From Treponema sp. (lineage in GTDB: Bacteria > Spirochaetota > Spirochaetia > Treponematales > UBA12059): a stretch of 9,407 nucleotides of DNA. Shown piece by piece: positions 1-5,871 of this stretch (its first letter is position 1; the number at the start of each line of letters is the position of its first letter). The DNA lies in contig JAAYUR010000235.1 in assembly GCA_012517645.1 (NCBI GenBank), positions 1-9,407 on the forward strand, read 5' to 3'. The notes beneath the pieces were generated by a model, which was not told the DNA's origin, did not search any database, and saw nothing but the letters and a program-made list of their open reading frames with translations. The position numbers and the translations under genes are program-made.

Positions 1-973
1 ACACGGCGATGGCCGCGTAGAGCAGGGCCGGCGGCACCGAGAGGGCGCTGACCACCACGAAGCCCCGGACTCCGGTCAGGGTCATCACCTGGATGAACAT
101 ACCCACTCCCGCCAGGATTCCGAGCACCGGAAGGGCGTCGTTCACCGCGGCCTTCGCGGCCTTGAAAATGTTGAAGCGTTTCCCGACCACAAGGCCCAGG
201 GCCGCGCCGATCAGGAAGACCACCGGAAGGCCGAGGCCGAACGCCTTGGGCAGGGTCTTGCCCAGGACCATCAGCGCCGCGACGACCAGGATGGGAAGGA
301 AAAGGCGTACGCCGTACTTCCTGTAGGTCTCCATGTCCAGCTTGGAAGCCAGGACGTCCCATTCCACGACCCTGACGTGGGGCAGCCCCAGCCAGAGGGA
401 AAAGAGGACGGCCAGGGGGAAGGTCAGGAGAGCCAGGGGAACCTCGAAGCCCACGTAGGGCATGTCGATGCCCCCGCCGATGATCATGGCGGGGATGTTA
501 ACCGGCGGCGCGATCATCCCCAGGATGCCCGCCATGGCGATGAAGGCCCCGGCGACGGCAGCCGGCAAGCCCAACAGGATGAGCACCGGGGCTACCACGG
601 CGCCCGCCGTCAGAACCGAGGCGCTGGAGCTTCCGGTGATCATGCCCGGGAACATGGCCACCAGCATGAGGAGGGGCAAAAGGAGGGCCGGGACGGTCCG
701 GAAGCGCCGCAGGATCACGGCGTTCAGGGCCTCCAGGGCCCCGGATTCCTGGACGGTCCGCATGAAGATCATGGCCGTGGCGATGACCAGGATGGTGTCC
801 ACGTACCCGAAGGTCCCCTCCACCAGGTGGCGGATCGGAAGGCCGTTCCCGGACACCAGGAGCCCCGCGCAGGCCGCCAGGAGCATGGACAAGGAAACCG
901 GCAGCTTCGCGGCGAAGCACCCCGCCGCGAAGACCCCGACCATGGCCAGGAAGATGACCAGCTCGAAGGGCAC
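1..973 (-). CDS. TRAP-type (DctM-like) large permease subunit, 3' end beyond the window
   Basis: This is a polytopic inner-membrane protein of the DctM/ion-transporter superfamily, which would import a small organic anion using an ion gradient. I translated 324 residues without a stop before the left edge; DctM proteins are usually about 425-430 residues, so roughly the last quarter is missing. Hydrophobic segments lie near residues 3-21, 25-41, 58-71, 94-109, 122-150, 178-196, 222-237, 248-264 and 281-298. The conserved core is GSSSASV at 114-120 followed by LGMIAPPVNIPAM at 151-163, which matches the DctM pattern of a Gly/Ser-rich motif and then a LG-x-I-x-PP motif. Translation starts at a GTG with an AGGGGGAG Shine-Dalgarno sequence overlapping the stop codon of the gene upstream; the gap is 9 nt, so the two are co-transcribed. 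No DctQ-like helices are fused at the N terminus, and no dctP or dctQ gene is visible. The substrate is not readable from sequence; glutamate, or another product of the nearby GGT, is my inference. Confidence 0.82.
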   Translation of the reverse strand, partial: MPFELVIFLAMVGVFAAGCFAAKLPVSLSMLLAACAGLLVSGNGLPIRHLVEGTFGYVDTILVIATAMIFMRTVQESGALEALNAVILRRFRTVPALLLPLLMLVAMFPGMITGSSSASVLTAGAVVAPVLILLGLPAAVAGAFIAMAGILGMIAPPVNIPAMIIGGGIDMPYVGFEVPLALLTFPLAVLFSLWLGLPHVRVVEWDVLASKLDMETYRKYGVRLFLPILVVAALMVLGKTLPKAFGLGLPVVFLIGAALGLVVGKRFNIFKAAKAAVNDALPVLGILAGVGMFIQVMTLTGVRGFVVVSALSVPPALLYAAIAV

Positions 974-982
974 GGTCTCCCC

Positions 983-1534
983 CTATTTGAACGCGGCGGC
1001 CAGGGGCGCGCCCGCGGAGGTGATCTTGTCCACCTTGACTATGGGAATCTTGGCCTGCCCGGCCAGCTTGGTGAACAGACCGTCCTTGTCGCCGTCCTCC
1101 ACCACGATCACATAATCCGAAGCCGGGACGCAGAGGCTGATGAAGGCGTCCGAGAGGGTTCCCCTCCGGGCCTCGCCTCCCACATGGACGGCGATGATCT
1201 TCATGCCGAGTTCCCGGGCCCGTTTTATCAAGGCCTTGGCCCTCTCGATCTCCGCCTCGGTGCTGATGCCCGCGGCGCCCAGGCCCTTGGAGCTTCCGCC
1301 CACGGCCAGGACCAGGGTCTTGGCGTCGGAGGAAAGCTTGGCGGCCGTGACCAGGGGATCCGCGGTGTGGTTCACCTTCCCCCGGTTCAGAAGCACCTTG
1401 ACCATCTCGATGTCCGCGCTCTGGCCCACGGACGTGAGGAGGGCGGGTTTCTCCGCGAAAGGCGCGGATGCCTGGGCCGACAGGGCCGCGGCGGCCGCAA
1501 AGGCGATGCAAAGGCTCAGAATGATACGACGCAT
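983..1534 (-). CDS. Exported DUF6305-like protein, possible partner of the TRAP-type permease
   Basis: This is a 183-residue secreted protein. Residues 1-21 form a signal peptide (Arg-Arg, a hydrophobic core, then LSAQA with likely cleavage around residues 20-22). The mature part is alpha/beta, with conserved-looking motifs TSVGQSAD (34-41), GGSSKGLGAAGI (79-90), HVGGEARRG (117-125) and a hydrophobic strand then acidic loop YVIVVEDGDKDG (141-152). From memory these fit DUF6305, a family of unknown function found beside TRAP permeases; I could not search to confirm. The strand-loop-helix layout with Gly/Ser loops suggests a small-ligand-binding fold, but it is far shorter than a DctP binding protein (about 330 residues). 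The ATG is preceded by AGGAG with 5-nt spacing. It sits between ggt and the permease gene, 9 nt from the latter. A periplasmic substrate-binding or accessory role is inference only. Confidence 0.8.
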   Translation of the reverse strand: MRRIILSLCIAFAAAAALSAQASAPFAEKPALLTSVGQSADIEMVKVLLNRGKVNHTADPLVTAAKLSSDAKTLVLAVGGSSKGLGAAGISTEAEIERAKALIKRARELGMKIIAVHVGGEARRGTLSDAFISLCVPASDYVIVVEDGDKDGLFTKLAGQAKIPIVKVDKITSAGAPLAAAFK

Positions 1535-1539
1535 AGTTG

Positions 1540-1544
1540 CTCCT
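1540..1544 (-). promoter_or_regulatory. Ribosome binding site of the DUF6305-like gene
   Basis: AGGAG lies 5 nt before the ATG, on the promoter-distal side of the 1559-1593 hairpin. It therefore remains accessible even if the hairpin forms, which would allow strong independent translation of this gene after the 176-nt gap. Confidence 0.6.
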
Positions 1545-1558
1545 GAAGGATTAAGGAA

Positions 1559-1593
1559 GCTGTCGACAAAGGCGCCTCGCCTTTGTCGACAGC
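1559..1593. repeat. Perfect 16-bp inverted repeat (3-nt loop) between ggt and the DUF6305-like gene
   Basis: The arms GCTGTCGACAAAGGCG and CGCCTTTGTCGACAGC are exact reverse complements, separated by CCT. A transcript from either strand would fold into a very stable hairpin. On the minus strand, the direction of the operon, the next bases are TTCCTTAATCC, which lack a proper U-tract, so it is not a classic intrinsic terminator. It could be an attenuator or RNA-processing and stability element separating ggt from the downstream genes, or a copy of a dispersed REP/MITE-like palindrome. It contains the SalI-type hexamer GTCGAC in both arms. Confidence 0.8.
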
Positions 1594-1655
1594 CTGTTAT
1601 GAGGCCGCCGATCCGCTCGCGCGGGGAAGCTCGGCGGCGAAATTCGGGAAGCGAG

Positions 1656-1697
1656 TCCGGGACGCCCCCGGGCCGATCGCCCGCGGGACGTCCCGGA
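1656..1697. repeat. 9-bp inverted repeat just after the ggt stop codon
   Basis: TCCGGGACG at 1656-1664 and CGTCCCGGA at 1689-1697 are exact reverse complements around a 24-nt GC-rich loop that itself contains the palindrome CCCGCGGG. It begins 14 nt after the ggt stop on the minus strand. It may be a 3'-end stabilising stem or a weak, U-tract-less terminator. In DNA this GC-rich, such repeats can arise by chance. Confidence 0.4.
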
Positions 1698-1710
1698 TGC
1701 CGGGCAAGAA

Positions 1711-3399
1711 TCAGAACGCCGCGGCCTGGCCGTCCCGCCGGGGATCGGCGCCGCCGTACAGGATCTTGGCCTTCCGGTCGAAGAGGACGGCGTGGACACC
1801 GCCGAAGTAGGCATCCCAGTCCGCCCGCACGTTCACGTTGTGTCCCAGGGCTTCGAGGCCCTTCAGGGTGTTGATGGATGCGCGGCCCTCCAGCTGAACC
1901 TGGCCGGAGGCCATGGCGAAGACCCGGGGAGCCATGATCGCGTCCTGGACGGACATCTTATGGTCGATCACGTTGGAGATGACCTGGGCCACCGCCGCGA
2001 TGATCCGGGTGGCGCCCGGGGAGCCCACGGTCATGAAGGGATTTCCGTCGGGATCCAGGACCACGGTGGGGGTCATGGAGGACAGGGGCCGCTTGCCGGG
2101 CTCCACGGACTGGACATGGCCGGGCTTCAGGGCGAAGTCGTCCATGTGGTCGTTCAGGATGATGCCCGTGCCGGGGACCGTGACGCCGGAGCCGAAGAAG
2201 TAGTTGATGCTCTTGGTCACCGCCACCATGTTGCCGTCCTTGTCCATGACGGAGAAGTGGGTGGTGGAGCCGCTCTCGAACTTGGTCGGATCGTCGGCGG
2301 TGGCGGAGCCCATGGCCTTGGCCATGTCGATCTTGGCCGCCAGGGTCTTGGCGTAGTCCTTGTTCGCCAGGCCCTTGAGGGGAACCTTCACGAAATCGGC
2401 GTCCGCCATGTACTTGCCGCGGTCGGCGAAGGCCAGGCGCATAGCCTCGATCCAGGCGTGGGTGGTGGCGGGGGTGCCGGGGCCCATCTTGGCGATATCC
2501 ATGTTCTCCAGGATGTTGAGGATCTGGATCACGTGGGTTCCGCCGGAGCTGGCGGGGGGCACGGAGACGATGGTGTATCCGCGGTAGGTTCCCGTGACGG
2601 GTTTGCGGATCTTCACCTGGTAGTTGGCCAGGTCCGAGGCGGTCAGGATGCCCCCCGCGTCCCGGGCGGCCTTGGCGATCCGCTCGGCCATCTCGCCCTT
2701 GTAGATCGCGTCCTTGCCGCCCTTGGCGATCGCCCGCAGGGTCGCGGCCAGGTCCGGGTTCTTGATGGTCTCGCCGAGCTCGTAGGGGAGGCCGTCCTTG
2801 GTGTAGATCTTGGCCGTGGCGGGGAACTTGTTGATCTTGCCAAGCTCGGACTGGATGATCGAGGCCAGGTTGACGGTGACGGGGATGCCCTTCTCCGCCC
2901 ACTCGATGGCGGGGGCCAGGACCTTCTCCCGGTTCATCTTCTTGGAGCCGTAGGTTTCCAGGGCGTACAGGAGCCCGGCCACCTCGCCGGGGACGCCGAC
3001 CGCAAGACCGCCCACCACGCTGGCGTTGTCGATGACCTTGCCGTCCTCCCCGAACTTGAACATGTCCGGCTTGGCCGCGGCCGGGGCGGTCTCCCGGAAG
3101 TCGATGACCACCGCTTCCTTCATGTCGGCCATCTTGATGACCATGAACCCGCCGCCGCCGATGCCGGAGGCGTTGGGTTCCAGGACTCCCAGGGCGAAGG
3201 CGGTGGCGATCGCCGCGTCCACGGCGTTCCCGCCCTTCTTGAGTATCTCGATCCCTACCTGGGACGCCTCGGGCTTGGCGGCCGCCACCACGCCCTTGGC
3301 GCCCTGGGCGGCTCGGCCATAGAGATTGACCGGAGTCTGGGCCATGCAGAAAGCCGCGGCAACAGCGGCCAGTGTAAAGACTGCGAGCGCTTTTTTCAC
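1711..3399 (-). CDS. ggt: Secreted gamma-glutamyltransferase (glutathione hydrolase), lid-loop-less type
   Basis: GGT is an Ntn-hydrolase that removes or transfers the gamma-glutamyl group of glutathione and related amides, usually in the periplasm. The 562-residue proenzyme has the family's normal length (E. coli GGT is 580). A signal peptide covers about residues 1-20, ending CMAQ. The large-subunit part carries GGNAVDAAIA (56-65), SGIGGGGF (78-85) and DFRETAP (100-106), where Arg102 corresponds to the E. coli arginine that binds the substrate carboxylate. Autocleavage should occur before Thr379 in STTHFSVMD, making it the nucleophile. The small subunit has DHMDDF (417-422), PLSSM (438-442) and GSPGAT (459-464); E. 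coli has Gly-Gly where this reads Gly-Ala. The segment from DDF to RPLSS is about a dozen residues shorter than in E. coli, so the lid loop is absent as in Bacillus subtilis. It starts at GTG with AGGGGG placed 5 nt upstream, and is the first gene of the left-hand cluster. Confidence 0.96.
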   Translation of the reverse strand: MKKALAVFTLAAVAAAFCMAQTPVNLYGRAAQGAKGVVAAAKPEASQVGIEILKKGGNAVDAAIATAFALGVLEPNASGIGGGGFMVIKMADMKEAVVIDFRETAPAAAKPDMFKFGEDGKVIDNASVVGGLAVGVPGEVAGLLYALETYGSKKMNREKVLAPAIEWAEKGIPVTVNLASIIQSELGKINKFPATAKIYTKDGLPYELGETIKNPDLAATLRAIAKGGKDAIYKGEMAERIAKAARDAGGILTASDLANYQVKIRKPVTGTYRGYTIVSVPPASSGGTHVIQILNILENMDIAKMGPGTPATTHAWIEAMRLAFADRGKYMADADFVKVPLKGLANKDYAKTLAAKIDMAKAMGSATADDPTKFESGSTTHFSVMDKDGNMVAVTKSINYFFGSGVTVPGTGIILNDHMDDFALKPGHVQSVEPGKRPLSSMTPTVVLDPDGNPFMTVGSPGATRIIAAVAQVISNVIDHKMSVQDAIMAPRVFAMASGQVQLEGRASINTLKGLEALGHNVNVRADWDAYFGGVHAVLFDRKAKILYGGADPRRDGQAAAF

Positions 3400-3421
3400 G
3401 GGATCCCCCTTCGTTTCTTTG

Positions 3422-3434
3422 GATAGAATCTATC
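3422..3434. promoter_or_regulatory. 13-nt palindrome in the ggt leader, possible operator
   Basis: GATAGAATCTATC is a perfect palindrome of 6-bp arms around a central A. It lies roughly 20-32 nt downstream of the predicted start point, where a repressor could block transcription. A second short inverted repeat, GTTTC-TTACC-GAAAC at 3439-3453, sits right beside it next to the predicted start point. Function is inferred from position and symmetry only. Confidence 0.35.
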
Positions 3435-3460
3435 GAGCGTTTCTTACCGAAACTAATAAA

Positions 3461-3489
3461 AGAATTACCGATTTCATCTACGCTGTCAA
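3461..3489 (-). promoter_or_regulatory. Candidate sigma-70-type promoter of ggt
   Basis: A perfect -35 box TTGACA (3489-3484, read on the minus strand) is followed after 17 nt by AATTCT (3466-3461), a 3-of-6 match to TATAAT. It lies in the only AT-rich part of the window and would start transcription near 3454, giving a 5' leader of about 55 nt before the ggt GTG. The weak -10 box lowers confidence. Confidence 0.5.
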
Positions 3490-3511
3490 TATTCGCGATG
3501 CTAACCCGAGC

Positions 3512-3539
3512 TCCAGGGTCGGCACCCGCGGGCCCTGGA
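3512..3539. repeat. 7-bp inverted repeat upstream of both divergent genes
   Basis: TCCAGGG (3512-3518) pairs with CCCTGGA (3533-3539) around a 14-nt GC-rich loop. It lies upstream of the ggt -35 box and about 65 nt before the lipoprotein gene. It could be a protein-binding site or a leader hairpin of the plus-strand transcript. It may also be chance. Confidence 0.25.
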
Positions 3540-3602
3540 CCTTGAAACAATCTTAACACCAGAGCCTTGCGGGGGATACGGGATTGAGGCATACTCCCCC
3601 AA

Positions 3603-4553
3603 ATGGTCTCCTACCGCAGACCTTCCGTCCGGCTCCTCATCGCCCTCGCCCTGCCTTCAGCTCTGGCCTTGGCTTCCTGCGCGACCCGGATTTCCGTAGC
3701 CCCTTCGATCGACCCCGCCGCCGGCCTGCCCCGGGAATCCTCCGTCTATTTCCGGCTAGACCGCGCGCTGTTGAGGGAAACCGCGGAAGCCGTACTTTCG
3801 CCTGAAAGCCTCAAGGCTGCCCGGCCCTTTCTCCTGAGGACGGAACGCCTCACGGTTTCCGTCCTCCTCCCACAGGAAGGAACGGAGCAGGCCGGGGATG
3901 GATCCGGCGGGGAACTCCCGCGGGGAGCTGACTTCTTCGGCATAGCGGAAGGTTCCTACCCCGCGGGAGCCGCGTCCTTCCGCCTCCGGCTCTCCCGGGA
4001 TTGGCGCAAGGAAGGAACGACCCTGGTCCGGAGGGACGGAACGCTTCGGATCGCCTTCGCGGGCAAGAACCTCCTGGTCGCCGGGACCACCGACCTTGGA
4101 CCCCTTCTGGAAGGGCTCGGATCCCCCGGCCCGAATCCCCTGCCCGAGGAAATCCGGAGGGACTGGGAAGCCCCGGGCGCCCTCTGGGTGCCCCGGCCCG
4201 GCGACGTTTGGGAGAGGGCCCGGGGCGAGGGGCCGCTCTCGGTTCCCGCCCGAGGATTACTGTTGACCCTGATCCCCAACGAGACCGGGGGCGGCTATTC
4301 GGGTTCCTGGATCTTCGTCTTCGACTCCGAACGGGAAGCCCGGGTCTACTCTCCGATCTGCCGCCTATTCCACCTGGCCTTCATCCGTGCCGCCCTGGGC
4401 TCCGGGACGGAGGCCGCGTCCGCCCTGGATCGGACGGTATGGTCGGCCGAAGGGAGCCGGCTCAGGGCTTCCGGCTTTCCCGTCTCCGTCCCCATGGTCT
4501 TGAAGGCCGCGTCGGCCTTCGTTCCCCAGGCCGCACAATCTTCGTACCACTAG
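3603..4553 (+). CDS. Predicted lipoprotein of unknown function
   Basis: I do not recognise this 316-residue protein. Its N terminus is a typical lipoprotein signal: basic residues (YRRPSVR), a hydrophobic stretch at 11-24, and the lipobox LASC with Cys26 as the lipidated residue. It should therefore be anchored to a membrane facing the periplasm or cell surface. The mature part has no transmembrane helix or evident catalytic motif. It alternates short hydrophobic strands with Pro/Gly/Arg-rich loops, and contains only one more Cys, in YSPICRLF. An in-frame stop lies 18 nt before the ATG, so the start cannot be moved upstream, and I see no convincing Shine-Dalgarno sequence. It is the only plus-strand gene here, divergent from ggt and convergent with the hydrolase gene. 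The signal peptide and correct reading through to a stop shared with the neighbour argue that it is real rather than a GC-driven open frame. The opposite strand shows no coherent alternative. Confidence 0.8.
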   Translation: MVSYRRPSVRLLIALALPSALALASCATRISVAPSIDPAAGLPRESSVYFRLDRALLRETAEAVLSPESLKAARPFLLRTERLTVSVLLPQEGTEQAGDGSGGELPRGADFFGIAEGSYPAGAASFRLRLSRDWRKEGTTLVRRDGTLRIAFAGKNLLVAGTTDLGPLLEGLGSPGPNPLPEEIRRDWEAPGALWVPRPGDVWERARGEGPLSVPARGLLLTLIPNETGGGYSGSWIFVFDSEREARVYSPICRLFHLAFIRAALGSGTEAASALDRTVWSAEGSRLRASGFPVSVPMVLKAASAFVPQAAQSSYH

Positions 4554-5842
4554 GGGAGGATCGCCCGCTTGGGGACCCTCTCCAGGAAATCCGCCAACGC
4601 GGGAACCACCCCCGGGGACAGGGGGTAGGAGGGATCCGAGAAGGAGTCATAGTTCTCGTCCACCGCGTTTCCGACAAGCTTCAGGATGTGGTTCGTCCCG
4701 GGCAGGAGTACCGCCTCGGCCTCCGGAACGGACACGCGCAGTCGATCGAAGTCCTCCAGGGTCACCTGGAGATCCAGGTCCCCCTGCATGAGCAGAACGG
4801 GCAGGCCCCGGGCGGTGAGTCCCGCGAGCTCCTTCCCCAGGTCGTACCGCAGCCAGGAGGCCAGGTAGGGCTGGAAGCTCCGTCGGAACAGGTTCTGCAG
4901 GAAGGGGCTGACGGAATCCACGAAGCGCCCCGCGTCCAGTTCCGCGATGATGCGGATTATCTCGGCCTGGTACTCCGGGGGCGCACCGGCGGAGGCCTCC
5001 CGGATCATGTCCCGCAGCCCCCGGCCCGACACTCCCTGGGCGGCCAGGGCGTCGGCCCGGGAGCCGCGGAGGGCGGCGGCTCCGACCAGGGCTCCGTCCC
5101 CGAGGCCGAAGACCAGGATTCGATCGAACCGCGGATCGCCGTCGAAGGAGCGGATGCAGGCGGCCGCGTCGCGGACGTGGTCCTCGAACGTCAGGGCCGC
5201 CTCGTCCTCCCCCAGGCGATAGGCCTTGCCGGCACCGCGCTTGTCGTACCGGTAGCTCGCGATATCCGCCTCCGCCAGGGCCTCCGCGAGCAGGCGGAGG
5301 GAATCGTTCCGGCCGGGCACCTGCCAGTTGTTGCCGTCCCGATCGGTGGTTCCCGAATCGGGCAAGAGAACGGCCAGGGTGCGGGGTCCGGATCCTCCCG
5401 GAGGCAGGAGAAGGGTGCCCGGCAGGATACCCCTGCCGGTGTCGAAGGATCGTTCGCCGTCCCGGCTCGGTCCTGAACGGGCGAGCCGGAATTCGAAGCG
5501 CCCGGAACGGCCGCCCTGGATGAGGGTCCCGGCCACGGCCTCCCCCTCCCGGGGCCCGGCCAGCTCCAGGGGCTCCATACCCAGATCAACGGCGATGTAG
5601 AGGTCCCGGCTCTCGGCCTTCACCGTTCGGACAGGCCAGCCGAAGGCCCCCTGCTCCGGAAGGTCCAGCAGGGCGCCGCCGGGAAAGATCTCCAGCCGCG
5701 CCGGAAAATCGCCCTGGGCGGTCCGGATCCTGCCTTCCCACAGTCCGAGCCACGCGGCATCCTGGGCGGAAAGGCCCGCGAGCGTCAAAGCCGAGAAAAG
5801 AGCCAAGCAGAACAGGCGAGTCCGGGGCGGGAAGACGTTCAT
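4550..5842 (-). CDS. Exported alpha/beta-hydrolase-fold protein with degenerate nucleophile elbow
   Basis: This 430-residue exported protein has a signal peptide (about 1-26, ending LSAQ). A beta-rich N-terminal domain follows (about 30-122) with W-L-G-L-W-E-G and LDLPEQGAFG, typical of secreted alpha/beta hydrolases with this two-domain layout. The hydrolase domain (about 135-425) has the oxyanion-side motif LPDSGTTDRDGNN (160-172), YRYDKRGAGK (197-206), an acid-loop QGDLDLQV (353-360, Asp357) and PGTNHILK (381-388, His385). The expected GxSxG elbow after strand five reads GLGDG at 246-250, so Gly248 replaces the catalytic serine. The codons differ from a GHSEG version at several bases, so a sequencing error is unlikely. 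It may be inactive, may bind rather than cleave, or may use another residue. It starts 29 nt after the pbpC stop, probably in the same transcript, with only a poor Shine-Dalgarno sequence. Substrate unknown; an envelope role is suggested by context. Confidence 0.88.
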   Translation of the reverse strand: MNVFPPRTRLFCLALFSALTLAGLSAQDAAWLGLWEGRIRTAQGDFPARLEIFPGGALLDLPEQGAFGWPVRTVKAESRDLYIAVDLGMEPLELAGPREGEAVAGTLIQGGRSGRFEFRLARSGPSRDGERSFDTGRGILPGTLLLPPGGSGPRTLAVLLPDSGTTDRDGNNWQVPGRNDSLRLLAEALAEADIASYRYDKRGAGKAYRLGEDEAALTFEDHVRDAAACIRSFDGDPRFDRILVFGLGDGALVGAAALRGSRADALAAQGVSGRGLRDMIREASAGAPPEYQAEIIRIIAELDAGRFVDSVSPFLQNLFRRSFQPYLASWLRYDLGKELAGLTARGLPVLLMQGDLDLQVTLEDFDRLRVSVPEAEAVLLPGTNHILKLVGNAVDENYDSFSDPSYPLSPGVVPALADFLERVPKRAILP

Positions 5843-5871
5843 GGGCCCGAGTATACCCGGAATCGGGGAGC

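Noticed and set aside
377..1546. Long plus-strand open frame of 389 codons
   Set aside because: It lies opposite the permease and DUF6305-like genes, is dominated by Gly/Arg/Asp/His/Gln with no hydrophobic structure, and resembles no protein; a typical GC-driven antisense frame.
1559..1593. The 16-bp hairpin as an intrinsic terminator
   Set aside because: Neither strand has a run of Ts after the stem, so I list it as a repeat instead.
1792..3426. Plus-strand open frame of 544 codons opposite ggt
   Set aside because: The minus strand encodes a full-length GGT with every catalytic motif; the plus frame is Gly/His/Asp-rich low complexity.
1958..3592. Minus-strand open frame of 544 codons overlapping ggt
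   Set aside because: Out-of-frame with ggt, Arg/Gly/Pro-rich, and it would start upstream of the predicted ggt promoter.
3542..3602. A promoter for the lipoprotein gene built on TTGAAA at 3542-3547
   Set aside because: No acceptable -10 hexamer lies 16-18 nt downstream, so I did not call it.
4001..5476. Plus-strand open frame of 491 codons
   Set aside because: It begins inside the lipoprotein gene in a different frame and continues opposite the hydrolase gene; composition is antisense-like.
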